Origin: an uncultured Verrucomicrobiota bacterium
Lineage (GTDB): Bacteria > Verrucomicrobiota > Verrucomicrobiia > Opitutales > Intestinicryptomonadaceae
Assembly: GCA_949283955.1 (NCBI GenBank)
Contig: CASDUP010000001.1
Location: 1-64,000 of the forward strand
Direction: 5' to 3'
Length of the DNA stretch: 64,000 nt
In this document: piece after piece, positions 9,074-17,100 of the stretch
Numbering within the stretch: position 1 is the first letter of the stretch
How the letters are laid out: the number at the start of each line of letters is the position of its first letter
The notes under the pieces: generated by a model
Told to the model about the DNA's origin: nothing
Databases searched by the model: none
What the model saw: only the letters and a program-made list of their open reading frames with translations
Translations under genes and position numbers: made by a program

Positions 9074-9269
9074 TTCGTAATTGCGACCGCTTATCGCAAA
9101 TGGATTTTTTTCCGTCAAGGTGCATGTGAGGCCCTAACAAAAAGATAACAAAAGCTTCGGCCGTATGTTTTTTGGCCGGTTTTTCATTTGTATTTAGGCG
9201 GTCGGCAAGTGGAGGCCTTTTCCCGTTCCGATGCGGCAAGTCTTGAAATTTTATTCGGAAACGAAAACG

Positions 9270-9344
9270 GGTGGTAGACGCGACTTGAACGCGCGACCCC
9301 CGGATCCACAATCCAGTGCTCTAACCAACTGAGCTACTACCACC
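9270..9344 (-). tRNA. tRNA-His (GTG)
   Basis: Read on the minus strand, the cloverleaf folds cleanly: acceptor GTGGTAG/CTACCAC, D arm with AGTTGGTTA loop, anticodon stem CTGGA/TCCGG around loop TTGTGGA, and a T loop TTCAAGT. Anticodon GTG gives histidine. An extra G at position -1 opposite C73 (both genome-encoded) is the histidine identity element. A full 3' CCA is not encoded. Confidence 0.95.
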
Positions 9345-9405
9345 GCAATAAGAAAAAACGAATGGAATATGATGCAGGCTTTCGTGTCAAGCTTTTGAAT
9401 ATTTA

Positions 9406-9807
9406 TTAAAATCTAAACGGGACATGCCCGGGCATTTTTGAAGCAGTTTTCGAATAGGTCCCTATACCTTCCGGGGTCGATATGGCTGTTATCCATTCCA
9501 CGCCGTCGAGCTTCAAGCGGGAGACGATTTTTTTTATCAGGGCGGAGGCTATTCCTCTTCCCCTATAATTCTTGTCGACTACCAAATCCAATAGGTACGC
9601 GTCCGACACTCCGTCGGAGAGGGCACGGAAAAATCCGACGAGTTTTTTCCCGTCGAATGCTCCGTAGGCGCAATAGCTGTTTTCGACCGATTTTCTAACC
9701 GACTTCGGGTCGGTGGGGGAAGATGCGCTCCACGATTCTTCGTCGAAAAGCCGCGCTATGTCGGCAAAAGCCGACTCGTCGAACGTTTCCTTTATTTCTA
9801 TATTCAT
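9406..9807 (-). CDS. GNAT-family N-acetyltransferase
   Basis: A compact 133-residue acyl-CoA-dependent acetyltransferase. The acetyl-CoA loop is seen as VDKNYRGRGIASALIKKIVSRL (about residues 77-98), the Q/RxxGxG/A signature of motif A. The N-terminal part (FADIARLFDEESW) and the beta-strand pair around YCAYGAFDGKKLVGFFRALSDG fit the fold. The acceptor substrate cannot be told. It starts 10 bases after the DUF2156-like gene ends, so it is probably the last gene of that short operon. Both proteins use GNAT-type folds. Confidence 0.85.
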   Translation of the reverse strand: MNIEIKETFDESAFADIARLFDEESWSASSPTDPKSVRKSVENSYCAYGAFDGKKLVGFFRALSDGVSDAYLLDLVVDKNYRGRGIASALIKKIVSRLKLDGVEWITAISTPEGIGTYSKTASKMPGHVPFRF

Positions 9808-9817
9808 CTCTTGCTTC

Positions 9818-10768
9818 CTACATTGAGTACGGAATTGCCGCGACGCCCTTTTCGGAGGGGCGATTTTCTCCGAAGGGTTTCATAGGCGATAGCCTGATGC
9901 GTTCGTACTTTAAAAGCGGATCCAAGGATTCCTTCGCATGGCGCAGGTTTTCCTCGCCCAAATCTTGTTCCCTATTCATCAGCTTGCCCCCAAGATCGGC
10001 TATTGCTCGCGACTCGGCAAGCACGAGTTCCTGGGAGGCTCCTCGTTCAGAATGAACGCTCTTTTCGAAGGCAACGGACCATTCGTCGGCGTCGAGCCGG
10101 TTCAAAATGGCGGCCCCTATCGGGGCGTTCGAATTTGTGTCGGGATAAAGCAGAATTCCCTCGAGCCCAAGTTCGAAAAAATTTTCAAAAGCCCTTTGTA
10201 TGGCGGCGTTTTCATCAGGGAAATGCCGTACTTCCGGAGAGTTCAACATGAAGTTTTTGGCCCCCTCCATATTCGAGGGAGAAATTTTTTCCGTTCTAAA
10301 ATCCGGGCGTGAATCCTCGAATTGCCTGACTAAATTTCTCTTTTTGCGGAGCTTTCCGCCGCGCATTTCCAAAAGCTTTTCAACGCTGTAAAGATAGTCG
10401 AATTCGGCGGGCTCGGAAGTTTGGCGAAAGAATTTTTCCGCTTCGGGGAGGGATTCCAAGTAAGCTTTTGGAGTGTCGTAGAAGAAATGGTACTTGAGCA
10501 GTTTTCTCGTTTCGAAGGCCTCGTAAAATTTTTCCAAATTTTCCGGAGGGGGAAATTTCCCTATCGGAAAGTGCAGCACTCCCAATTTCGGATTAAACGG
10601 CGCAACGCAGCCAAAACCGCGCGCAATTTTTGTCCCGTACGCGGCAGACCACATATACAGCGTTGCGAAATTCGCCTCGCATCCGCGGTGTTTGCGCTCG
10701 GCAAGAAGCGATTCTATTTCCGTTTTGTCGGAAAGTTTCAGAAAATCCATTCCGAGATCAAAGCTCAT
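9818..10768 (-). CDS. DUF2156-like (LPG synthase C-terminal type) protein
   Basis: A 316-residue soluble protein of the DUF2156 / phosphatidylglycerol lysyltransferase C-terminal family, a double-GNAT fold. Typical features are the early EANFATLYMWSAAYG segment, RKKRNLVRQFEDSRPDF in the middle, and the late LVLAESRAIADLGGKLMNREQDLGEENLRHAKESLDPL motif with NREQD and the R..K.S..P pattern. Stand-alone members have no membrane flippase domain and their substrate is mostly unknown. It is followed after 10 bases by a GNAT acetyltransferase and preceded by the patatin/121-aa pair, which hints at lipid or aminoacyl modification, though this is only context. Confidence 0.82.
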   Translation of the reverse strand: MSFDLGMDFLKLSDKTEIESLLAERKHRGCEANFATLYMWSAAYGTKIARGFGCVAPFNPKLGVLHFPIGKFPPPENLEKFYEAFETRKLLKYHFFYDTPKAYLESLPEAEKFFRQTSEPAEFDYLYSVEKLLEMRGGKLRKKRNLVRQFEDSRPDFRTEKISPSNMEGAKNFMLNSPEVRHFPDENAAIQRAFENFFELGLEGILLYPDTNSNAPIGAAILNRLDADEWSVAFEKSVHSERGASQELVLAESRAIADLGGKLMNREQDLGEENLRHAKESLDPLLKYERIRLSPMKPFGENRPSEKGVAAIPYSM

Positions 10769-10852
10769 ATTTGGGAAGTATCGGAATTAACGGTTCGATT
10801 TTTAGACCGCCAAAAAAATTGACAGCAGCATTTGCGCTGTGTTCGAGCGATT

Positions 10853-11218
10853 TCAGAGCGCCGCGGCCACGAATAGGGGGATTTTTATTTTTTTGCCCTT
10901 CAGAAATTCCGACAGGGCGGTATCGATCCATTTTTTGTCCGAGGAAATTTCAACCACCTTGAGAAATCTCTCTTCCCCTTCCGACACTATTTCGTACTTC
11001 GAGAGCTGGACTCTTATGGGCGAATTTTCACCCGCCATAACGGCGCTTATGGAGCACGACTTTTGCGCCGTGTCCAAGTCGACTTTCACGCTCTCTCCGC
11101 CGTTCTCGAAAAATCTCGCGAACTCCGATTTCAGATAATTCTCGAATCCCCTTGCCTTGAAACTGTCGAACATAAAAACTTTAGTGTTTGGAGCGATAAT
11201 CCGCTCATTTTTGCTCAT
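10853..11218 (-). CDS. Conserved-looking hypothetical protein, coupled to patatin
   Basis: A 121-residue protein that I do not recognise. It has no signal peptide or transmembrane helix and is a mixed alpha/beta sequence with a hydrophobic end (KKIKIPLFVAAAL). The ATG at 11216-11218 overlaps the patatin TGA in an ATGA arrangement, which supports both the reading frame and this start. That coupling suggests it is made in step with the patatin, perhaps as a partner. No catalytic motif is visible. Confidence 0.7.
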   Translation of the reverse strand: MSKNERIIAPNTKVFMFDSFKARGFENYLKSEFARFFENGGESVKVDLDTAQKSCSISAVMAGENSPIRVQLSKYEIVSEGEERFLKVVEISSDKKWIDTALSEFLKGKKIKIPLFVAAAL

Positions 11219-12066
11219 TTCAAGAAAGAAAAAATTTCTTTCATCTTGTTTTTCGCGCATTCGTATCCGTGTTCGTAGAGCTCGAGAAGCTTTTTCGGAG
11301 ACCTCTCCAGCCTGTCTATCTCGAGAGGGCGGACGGGTCGTATGACGACCGCCTCACCCCGGGATTCCATTTCCTCCATCTCTTCGATTGAATCGTTATA
11401 TATAGAGGATTTCTCCGCCAGCGCGCGGCGAATTTCGGGATATTTTCTATAGGACCACGGAGGCAGGAGAAATTTTCCTTTTCTGTATCCGAAATTGCGT
11501 GTGAGAACTGCCACAATCTTCTCTATACCGTCGGATTTTGCCCTTCTGAAGGGAATGGGATCGCATATTCCCCCGTCTAGCATCGGTTTTTCTCCGACCA
11601 GGCAAATCTTCGAAACAAGAGGCATGCTGCAAGAGGCCCTGCAAACCTCGAGCAGATGTTTCCCGGCCTTTGGATTTACGAAATATTCGGCTTTGCCGGT
11701 AAGGCAGTTGCTGGCCACTATCGTAAACTTCCTTCCGGACTCGCAAAATCGGGAATAGGCATCGAAGTCGTAGGGTAGAATTTTGTTCGGAAATTCGTCG
11801 AAGAGAAGGTCGAAGTCCATCACTTCCCCGCGGGTTAGCAATCGGAGAAGGCTGATGTATTTATATTTTACGAGCAGGTCTATGTTCGAAATCTTGGCGC
11901 GGCCCTTTTGTCCCGAGGCATACGAAAGCCCGTTGGACGCCCCGGCCGACACTCCTATGACATAGGGAAATTCCAGGTTCTCGTCGAGGAACGCTTCGAG
12001 CGCTCCCGCCGTAAAAACCCCTCTCATTCCTCCCCCTTCGAGAACAAGGCCCCATTTATCTTTCAT
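11215..12066 (-). CDS. Patatin-like phospholipase / lipid acyl hydrolase
   Basis: A 283-residue patatin-fold serine hydrolase. The oxyanion loop is EGGGMRGVF (residues 10-18), the nucleophile elbow GVSAGAS carries Ser40, and the catalytic Asp is in LDGGICDPIP near residue 165, so the Ser-Asp dyad is complete. The length and the FTAGALEAFLDE opening resemble the RssA/YjjU-type bacterial patatins, which cleave acyl groups from phospholipids. No signal peptide is seen, so it is likely cytoplasmic or membrane-associated. It is the first gene of a short operon that couples into a 121-residue unknown protein. It is divergent from the ThiF-like gene. Confidence 0.9.
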   Translation of the reverse strand: MKDKWGLVLEGGGMRGVFTAGALEAFLDENLEFPYVIGVSAGASNGLSYASGQKGRAKISNIDLLVKYKYISLLRLLTRGEVMDFDLLFDEFPNKILPYDFDAYSRFCESGRKFTIVASNCLTGKAEYFVNPKAGKHLLEVCRASCSMPLVSKICLVGEKPMLDGGICDPIPFRRAKSDGIEKIVAVLTRNFGYRKGKFLLPPWSYRKYPEIRRALAEKSSIYNDSIEEMEEMESRGEAVVIRPVRPLEIDRLERSPKKLLELYEHGYECAKNKMKEIFSFLK

Positions 12067-12178
12067 ACTCCGTCCCTTACTATCCCCAGATTTGGAAGGG
12101 GCAAGGTTTTACTTCGCTTTTAGTCGAATTTCGAAAATGCTTGAAGATTTGCGTTTCCGGAGAAATGATTGCAGAAGC

Positions 12179-12910
12179 ATGTCCGGAAAAATTTTTGAAA
12201 GATACAAAAGGCAAGTTGCGCTCTGGAATTTCGGACTCGAAGGACAGGAGCGCCTAAAGAATTCGACGGTTTCCATCGTGGGAGCCGGAGGGGTGGGGAG
12301 CGCTTGCATTCCACTGATTGTGGGAGCCGGAGCGGGGGAAATAAGAATTTTGGATTGCGATGTCGTTTCGAAGTCCAACCTCCACAGGCAGACGATGTAT
12401 AGGGAATCCGACGAGGGCAAACTTAAGGTTGAGGTTCTCGCAAAGAGATTGGGAAAGTTAAACTCGGAAGTGAAAGTTTTGCCCTTTTCGGCAAAAGCTA
12501 AATCCCTTTCCGATTTGAAGGAGTTTTTGAAAGGCTCCGACTTGTGCATCGACGCCACCGACTCCTTCCGCTCGCGACTTCTCGTTTCCGAAGCATGCAA
12601 GCGAAAGAAAATTCCCTTAATAATGGCGTCGGCGGAAGAATATACCTCCCAGTTGATATTCTTTTTCGAGGATTTTTATCTCGATTCTCTTATTTTTGAA
12701 CAAGATTTCAAAAAAAATAACAAAAAAAACAATACATTCCAACCAATTTTTCCACCTGCTGCCGCGCAGAGCGGAATATGGGCTGCCGGAGAGGGCATAA
12801 AATATTTGGCTTTGGAGAATCCCGTGTTTCCGACGGGGAAATTCATTTCTTCGGACTTTTCTAAGTCTCCTCCGCTGGTACAGGTTTTCAACATTAAAGC
12901 TGGGGATTGA
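12179..12910 (+). CDS. E1-like ThiF/MoeB/HesA family adenylyltransferase, no zinc site
   Basis: A 243-residue ATP-dependent activator of the ThiF/MoeB/HesA (E1-like) superfamily. The N-terminus FERYKRQ contains the Arg-finger region; the nucleotide loop is VSIVGAGGVGS (31-41), followed by LDCDVVSKSNLHRQTMY and CIDATDSFRSR, counterparts of the usual DxDxVexSNLnRQ and DxTDNxxTR motifs. Adenylation chemistry therefore looks intact. The paired CxxC zinc motifs of MoeB and ThiF are missing, and a polar KKNNKKNN stretch sits in the C-terminal part. No sulfur carrier (ThiS, MoaD or ubiquitin-like protein) is encoded next to it. ATG at 12137 is a possible alternative start. The best-supported role is adenylation of an unknown carrier C-terminus or a tRNA (TcdA-like). 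Confidence 0.85.
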   Translation: MSGKIFERYKRQVALWNFGLEGQERLKNSTVSIVGAGGVGSACIPLIVGAGAGEIRILDCDVVSKSNLHRQTMYRESDEGKLKVEVLAKRLGKLNSEVKVLPFSAKAKSLSDLKEFLKGSDLCIDATDSFRSRLLVSEACKRKKIPLIMASAEEYTSQLIFFFEDFYLDSLIFEQDFKKNNKKNNTFQPIFPPAAAQSGIWAAGEGIKYLALENPVFPTGKFISSDFSKSPPLVQVFNIKAGD

Positions 12911-12995
12911 TTTTGAATATTTTTTTAAAATACCCTATTTATCAATATATTATAAATGAAATATTTTAGGCTTATTCAAATTGGGAAAAAGTTAG

Positions 12996-13024
12996 TTGAC
13001 AATAAGTTTTTAAAGTATTTCAAT
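12996..13024 (+). promoter_or_regulatory. Candidate sigma-70 promoter of the rhamnulokinase gene
   Basis: A perfect -35 box TTGACA (12996-13001) is followed after 17 bases by TTCAAT (13019-13024), a 4-of-6 match to the -10 consensus. The transcript would begin about 40 bases before the rhaB start codon. The region is strongly AT-rich, so chance matches are common, but the exact -35 box is notable. Confidence 0.5.
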
Positions 13025-13068
13025 TATTTTCAATACGTACCCATATTTATAATCACGGAGAAAAAAAC

Positions 13069-14541
13069 ATGAAGAATAAAAAGGTTTATTTGGCGGCGGA
13101 TCTGGGAGCCGGAAGTGGAAGAGTGATGGCGGCGAAGTTTGACGGGGAAAAATTAGAGCTAGAGGAAGTTTCCCGTTGGGCGTCGGAACCTGTGAAGATT
13201 GGGAATTCGTATCATTGGGACGTTCGGGGAATATTTAATTCGATAAAAGATGGAGTGGCGAAGTCCCGCTCGAAGTACGGGGATTCGATAGAGTCTTTGG
13301 GCATAGACTCTTGGGCGGTCGATTACGGTCTTTTGGACGCGAACGACGAACTTATAAACGATCCTTTCATATATAGGGATTCGAGAACCGACGGAATGAT
13401 GGAGGAGGTTTTTAAGAAGGTCTCGAAAGAGGAGATTTATAAGCGAACCGGAATTCAATTTCTATTTTTCAACACGCTTTACCAGATGTCCGCGGAATTG
13501 CGCGGAGGCGGCATACGAAGGGCTAAAACGTTTTTGATGATGCCCGATCTGCTCGGATTTATGTTTACGGGGGCGAAGAAGAACGAAAGAACCAACGCTT
13601 CCAGCACTCAATTTTACGATCCGTTCGCCAAAGATTGGGCGTATGATATTCTCGAGAAAGTCGGAGTTCCTGCGGAAATTTTTGGAAGCGGATTTTCGGA
13701 GGCCGGAGAATTTTTTGAATTTGTCAAACCCGAGTTGGGGCTTGGCAAGTTGAGGATTGCGACGGTAGCGAGCCACGATACCGCTTCCGCGGTAGCGGCG
13801 GTTCCGTCCACCGATCCCAACCCGGCGTATTTAAACAGCGGAACATGGTCTCTGCCCGGTCTCGAGCTGAACGCTCCTTTGGCTACGGACGATGCGTTGA
13901 AACACAACTTTACAAACGAAGTCGGAGTGGAGGGAACGATAAGATTTTTGAAAAATGTCACCGGAATGTGGCTCGTTCAAAAGTCTAAGGAAGCATGGAG
14001 GGAAAAGGGAACCGACATGTCCTATGCGGAACTCGAGTCAGAGTCTAAAAAATGCGAACCGTTTTCCGCACTCTTCGATCCGGATTCTCCGGATTTCACG
14101 ATGCCCTCAAACATGCCGGAGGCTATAGCTCGAAATTGCGAAAGGAGGGGAGTCAAAAAAGTGCCCGTTTCCCATGGTGAAATATTCCGTTCTATTCAAG
14201 AGAGCGCGGCGTTGAAGTACGCGTACGTGTTCGATACGCTCGAAGAACTTACGGGAATAAAGATAGGGAAAATAAACGTCATGGGAGGCGGATCGCGCGA
14301 CAACATGCTCAATCAATTTACGGCAAACGCCACAGGTCGGGTGGTTTGCGCCGGCCCGGTGGAATCTACCGCTCTTGGAAATGCCATTATGCAGATGAAA
14401 GCCTCGGGTGAGATTTCTTCTCTAAACGAGGGAAGGGCGGTAATAGCGGCGAGTTGTTCTCCGAAGGTCTTTGAGCCAAAAGAAGAGGACTTATGGAAGG
14501 AAGCGTATTTGAGTTTTAGAGAGAGTGTGTTGAAACTCTAA
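13069..14541 (+). CDS. rhaB: Rhamnulokinase
   Basis: The enzyme phosphorylates L-rhamnulose to rhamnulose-1-phosphate in the cytoplasm. The 490-residue FGGY-family sequence opens with the phosphate loop ADLGAGSGRVM (residues 9-19), and YHWDVRGIFNSIKDG and LGIDSWAVDYGLLD are typical of RhaB. The second ATP-binding part contains INVMGGGSRDNMLNQFTANATGR. The start codon follows GGAG with 9 bases of spacing. Isomerase (RhaA/RhaI) and aldolase (RhaD) genes are not adjacent; instead a DeoC-type aldolase follows after a 359-base gap that holds a decayed copy of this gene's 3' end. An IclR-type regulator 4 kb away is a candidate controller. Confidence 0.92.
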   Translation: MKNKKVYLAADLGAGSGRVMAAKFDGEKLELEEVSRWASEPVKIGNSYHWDVRGIFNSIKDGVAKSRSKYGDSIESLGIDSWAVDYGLLDANDELINDPFIYRDSRTDGMMEEVFKKVSKEEIYKRTGIQFLFFNTLYQMSAELRGGGIRRAKTFLMMPDLLGFMFTGAKKNERTNASSTQFYDPFAKDWAYDILEKVGVPAEIFGSGFSEAGEFFEFVKPELGLGKLRIATVASHDTASAVAAVPSTDPNPAYLNSGTWSLPGLELNAPLATDDALKHNFTNEVGVEGTIRFLKNVTGMWLVQKSKEAWREKGTDMSYAELESESKKCEPFSALFDPDSPDFTMPSNMPEAIARNCERRGVKKVPVSHGEIFRSIQESAALKYAYVFDTLEELTGIKIGKINVMGGGSRDNMLNQFTANATGRVVCAGPVESTALGNAIMQMKASGEISSLNEGRAVIAASCSPKVFEPKEEDLWKEAYLSFRESVLKL

Positions 14542-14583
14542 ATAAACGCTGAAGTTTCAGTTTTTTGTTGCTTGCTTTTATTC

Positions 14584-14629
14584 AAAGGCGGAGTGTTTAG
14601 GTGCGTTATATAGAGCGCGCCTTTTTTCG
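14584..14629 (+). terminator. Possible intrinsic terminator after rhaB
   Basis: The arms AAAGGCG (14584-14590) and CGCCTTTT (starting 14618) can pair around a long loop, followed by a run of six Ts. A short palindrome, CTGAAGTTTCAG with T6 behind it (around 14550-14570), just upstream could serve the same purpose. Confidence 0.5.
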
Positions 14630-14647
14630 TTTTTGAGTTTGAATAAA

Positions 14648-14732
14648 GAGATTTCTTTGAGGTGGAGTATCGGGTTTGTTCTTCAAAGCTCTTTGAGCCA
14701 AAAGAGGGAGGAAGGAAGCGAATTTGAGTTTT
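14648..14732 (+). pseudogene. Decayed duplicate of the rhaB 3' end
   Basis: This intergenic segment aligns with the 3' end of rhaB (14410-14517) at an offset of about 220-240 bases. Shared blocks are GAGATTTCTT, CTTTGAGCCAAAAGA (15 identical bases), GGAAGGAAGCG and ATTTGAGTTTT, in the same order and orientation. A 7-base deletion lies between the second and third blocks and a longer one before the second, so no frame survives. A third, weaker match (CGGCGAATCGTTCTCCCGAA near 14775) resembles rhaB around 14447. It is best explained as the scar of a tandem duplication of rhaB or a kinase gene that was then lost. Confidence 0.7.
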
Positions 14733-14900
14733 TTTTAATAGCCATTATAAAATTTTGTCGCGCTTTTGTTTTTTCGGCGAATCGTTCTCCCGAAAATTTA
14801 GATCTTATAAGTATTTTATTATCCAAAAAAATCTTGACATATAAATAATTTTTTAAGACTGTCGGCTTGTCGTTGGTTGCATGGTTTATTTGAGCGTGGT

Positions 14901-15569
14901 ATGAATAGAAAAGAGTTTGCAAGTTTGGTCGATATAAGCGCGGTTAGGGCGCAATCGACGTTGTCGGAAGTTAAGATGATAGCTTCCGCGGCAAAGGAGC
15001 ACGGGTTTGTGTGCGTATTTGCCTTAAATTCGTTTCTTCCGTATTTGAAGGAAGAGCTTTCGGGTTATCCCCAAGTAGGCGTGGGAGGAGTAGTCGGTTT
15101 CCCGTCAGGGGGAGAGAGCACTCGCATAAAGGTGGAACAGGCGGAGGAAATGCTGAAAGGCGGGTGTACCGAGATAGACATGGTGATGAACATCGGAAAA
15201 TTAAAATCCGGACTTTTCAAAGAGGTGGAGGAAGATATAGCGGCTGTTAGAAAAACCGTAAATAAAACGACTCTCAAAGTTATAATCGAAGCGCCTCTTC
15301 TTGAGAAGTTCGAGATAGCTGATGCTGCCAAGATTGTTTTAAATTGCGGGGCGGATTACGTTAAGACCGGAACGGGTTGGGCGGGTGCTACCAATTACGA
15401 GCATATTCGCGAGATAAAGAACGCCGTGGGGGATAGTATTAAATTGAAAGTTGCCGGGGGAGTCAGAGATCTGGGCACCGTTTTGAAAATGAAAGAAATG
15501 GGAGTTTGCAGGTTTGGAATAGGATATTCTTCGGCTCTGAAAATTTTGTCGGAGATAGAGGAACGATGA
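14901..15569 (+). CDS. DeoC-family class I aldolase
   Basis: A 222-residue TIM-barrel aldolase of the deoxyribose-phosphate aldolase family. The three catalytic positions are present: Asp93 in EIDMVMNIG, Schiff-base Lys155 in DYVKTGTGW, and Lys183 in LKVAGGVRD. The usual N-terminal DHT is replaced by DIS (residues 11-13), a feature of a divergent subgroup. True DeoC cleaves 2-deoxyribose-5-phosphate to acetaldehyde and glyceraldehyde-3-phosphate. Here it is coupled by ATGA overlap to an FGGY sugar kinase and lies after rhamnulokinase, so the natural substrate may be another sugar phosphate made by one of these kinases. A TTG at 14877 is an alternative start but has no better context. Confidence 0.85.
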   Translation: MNRKEFASLVDISAVRAQSTLSEVKMIASAAKEHGFVCVFALNSFLPYLKEELSGYPQVGVGGVVGFPSGGESTRIKVEQAEEMLKGGCTEIDMVMNIGKLKSGLFKEVEEDIAAVRKTVNKTTLKVIIEAPLLEKFEIADAAKIVLNCGADYVKTGTGWAGATNYEHIREIKNAVGDSIKLKVAGGVRDLGTVLKMKEMGVCRFGIGYSSALKILSEIEER

Positions 15570-17026
15570 TAATAGCCTATGATTTGGGTACCGGAGGGAT
15601 AAAGGCTTCGCTTTTTTCGGAGTCGGGGGAGAGTTTGGCCTTTAAGTTTTCCTCCTACGAAACTTTCGCGTCCGGATCCCTCATAAGGGAGCAGAGACCG
15701 CGTGATTGGATAGAGGCTTTGAAAATTGCTACGGCTTCTCTTTTATCTGAGTCCGGAGTGTCGGCGGAGAAAATCCAGATAGTGTCGATATCCGGTCACA
15801 GCTTGGGGGTTGTTCCGATAGGCAGGGAGGGCGAACTTCTTCGCGAGAGAACTCCTATATGGTCCGATATGCGCGCCGAATCCCAGGCCGAAAAATTTTT
15901 TTCGAAAGTAGATTACAAAGACTGGTACATGAGGACCGGATGCGGATTTCCGCCGTCGTGTTATCCGATATTCAAGGCGATGTGGTATGCCGAAAATGAA
16001 CCTGGCATGTTCTCGAAAACTTCACGCCTGTTGGGAACCAAAGACTATTGCAATTTCTTTTTGACGGGGAATGTCTGCACGGACAATTCCTACGCCTCGG
16101 GCAGCGGGGCGTACGATCTCAAAAAGGGAAATTACGATTCCGATTTTTTGAAGCTTGCAGGTTTGAAGGAAAATATTTTTCCCGAAATTTGCCCGAGCCA
16201 TGCCGTTGTGGGAAAGATTACTTCGGAGGCGGCTTCGGAGACGGGATTGAGGGAGGGAACGCTTGTGGCGTGCGGAGGGGTGGATAATTCGTGCATGGCG
16301 CTCGGATCTATGGGAACTTCCGAAGGTAGAGTTTACACAAGTGTCGGATCTTCCGCTTGGGTAGCTTTGAGTTCGAGTGAGCCGGTTTTAGATTTCGCAA
16401 GAAAGCCCTACGTATTTGCCCATGTTGCGGACGGAATGTTCGTGTCTTCTACCTGCATATTTTCGGCGGGAACAAGTTTGGGGTGGCTGAAAAATTTGAT
16501 AGCTCCGGATCTCGGCTATTCGGAATTCGACGGGCTTGCGGCGCGCTCGCCTGTGGGTTCGAGAGGGGTCATTTTTAATCCGAGTTTGGCGGGGGGATCT
16601 ATGATAGAGAAGTCTCCGAACATATCCGGGGCTCTTTTCGGATTAAAGCTTTCGAGCGGCAGGGAGGATATCGCGAGGGCGGGGCTAGAGGGAATAGCCC
16701 TAAATTTGAGGTACGCTCTCGACGCCCTTGGCCGTTGTTATCCCCTTAAGATTTCTGAGATGCCCATATTTGGAGGAGGGGGAAAGAGTGCCCTTTGGAG
16801 GGAAATTTTCGCCGGGGTTTTTGGAATGAAGATTGTGAAATCTTCGGTGGACCAGGACGCCGCTAGCCTGGGCGCGGCGGCTTTGGCAATGCGCGCTGTG
16901 GGGTCTCTCAGCGACTACGGAGAGTTGGATTCCCTCCATAAAATACAAGCCGAAAGCCTTCCCGAAAATGTCGCGGAGTACGAAAAAATCTACCGCGAAT
17001 TTCTGAGAAGGGCGGCTTTGCTCTAA
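15566..17026 (+). CDS. FGGY-family sugar kinase, xylulokinase-like
   Basis: A 486-residue carbohydrate kinase that transfers the ATP gamma-phosphate to a keto-sugar or polyol. The phosphate loop is YDLGTGGIKASLF (4-16), followed by the sugar-pocket region SISGHSLGVVPI and the second ATP domain EMPIFGGGGKSALWREIFAGVFG (FGGY family signature 2 type). The overall layout is closer to xylulokinase than to RhaB or glycerol kinase, but the substrate is uncertain. The ATG at 15566-15568 overlaps the deoC stop (ATGA), so the two are translated together. It ends 75 bases from a convergent iron alcohol dehydrogenase gene. Confidence 0.88.
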   Translation: MIIAYDLGTGGIKASLFSESGESLAFKFSSYETFASGSLIREQRPRDWIEALKIATASLLSESGVSAEKIQIVSISGHSLGVVPIGREGELLRERTPIWSDMRAESQAEKFFSKVDYKDWYMRTGCGFPPSCYPIFKAMWYAENEPGMFSKTSRLLGTKDYCNFFLTGNVCTDNSYASGSGAYDLKKGNYDSDFLKLAGLKENIFPEICPSHAVVGKITSEAASETGLREGTLVACGGVDNSCMALGSMGTSEGRVYTSVGSSAWVALSSSEPVLDFARKPYVFAHVADGMFVSSTCIFSAGTSLGWLKNLIAPDLGYSEFDGLAARSPVGSRGVIFNPSLAGGSMIEKSPNISGALFGLKLSSGREDIARAGLEGIALNLRYALDALGRCYPLKISEMPIFGGGGKSALWREIFAGVFGMKIVKSSVDQDAASLGAAALAMRAVGSLSDYGELDSLHKIQAESLPENVAEYEKIYREFLRRAALL

Positions 17027-17100
17027 GTCGAATCGACACTTCAAACTCCGCAGTTTTATCGGCAGCGTTGGTCGATACGAGGATACAAAGTTCGGGCTCT

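Larger units (their letters stand above)
14542..14900. other. Intergenic region between rhaB and deoC
   Basis: This 359-base gap holds a candidate terminator, the decayed rhaB 3' copy, and an AT-rich end with a perfect TTGACA at 14834-14839. No good -10 box lies at the right distance from that hexamer, so a separate deoC promoter is only possible. No intact gene or RNA is seen. Confidence 0.6.

Noticed and set aside
8423-9118. Start of the DUF47 gene at TTG 9118
   Set aside because: The ATG at 9073 begins the usual family sequence, whereas the extra 15 residues have no counterpart in relatives.
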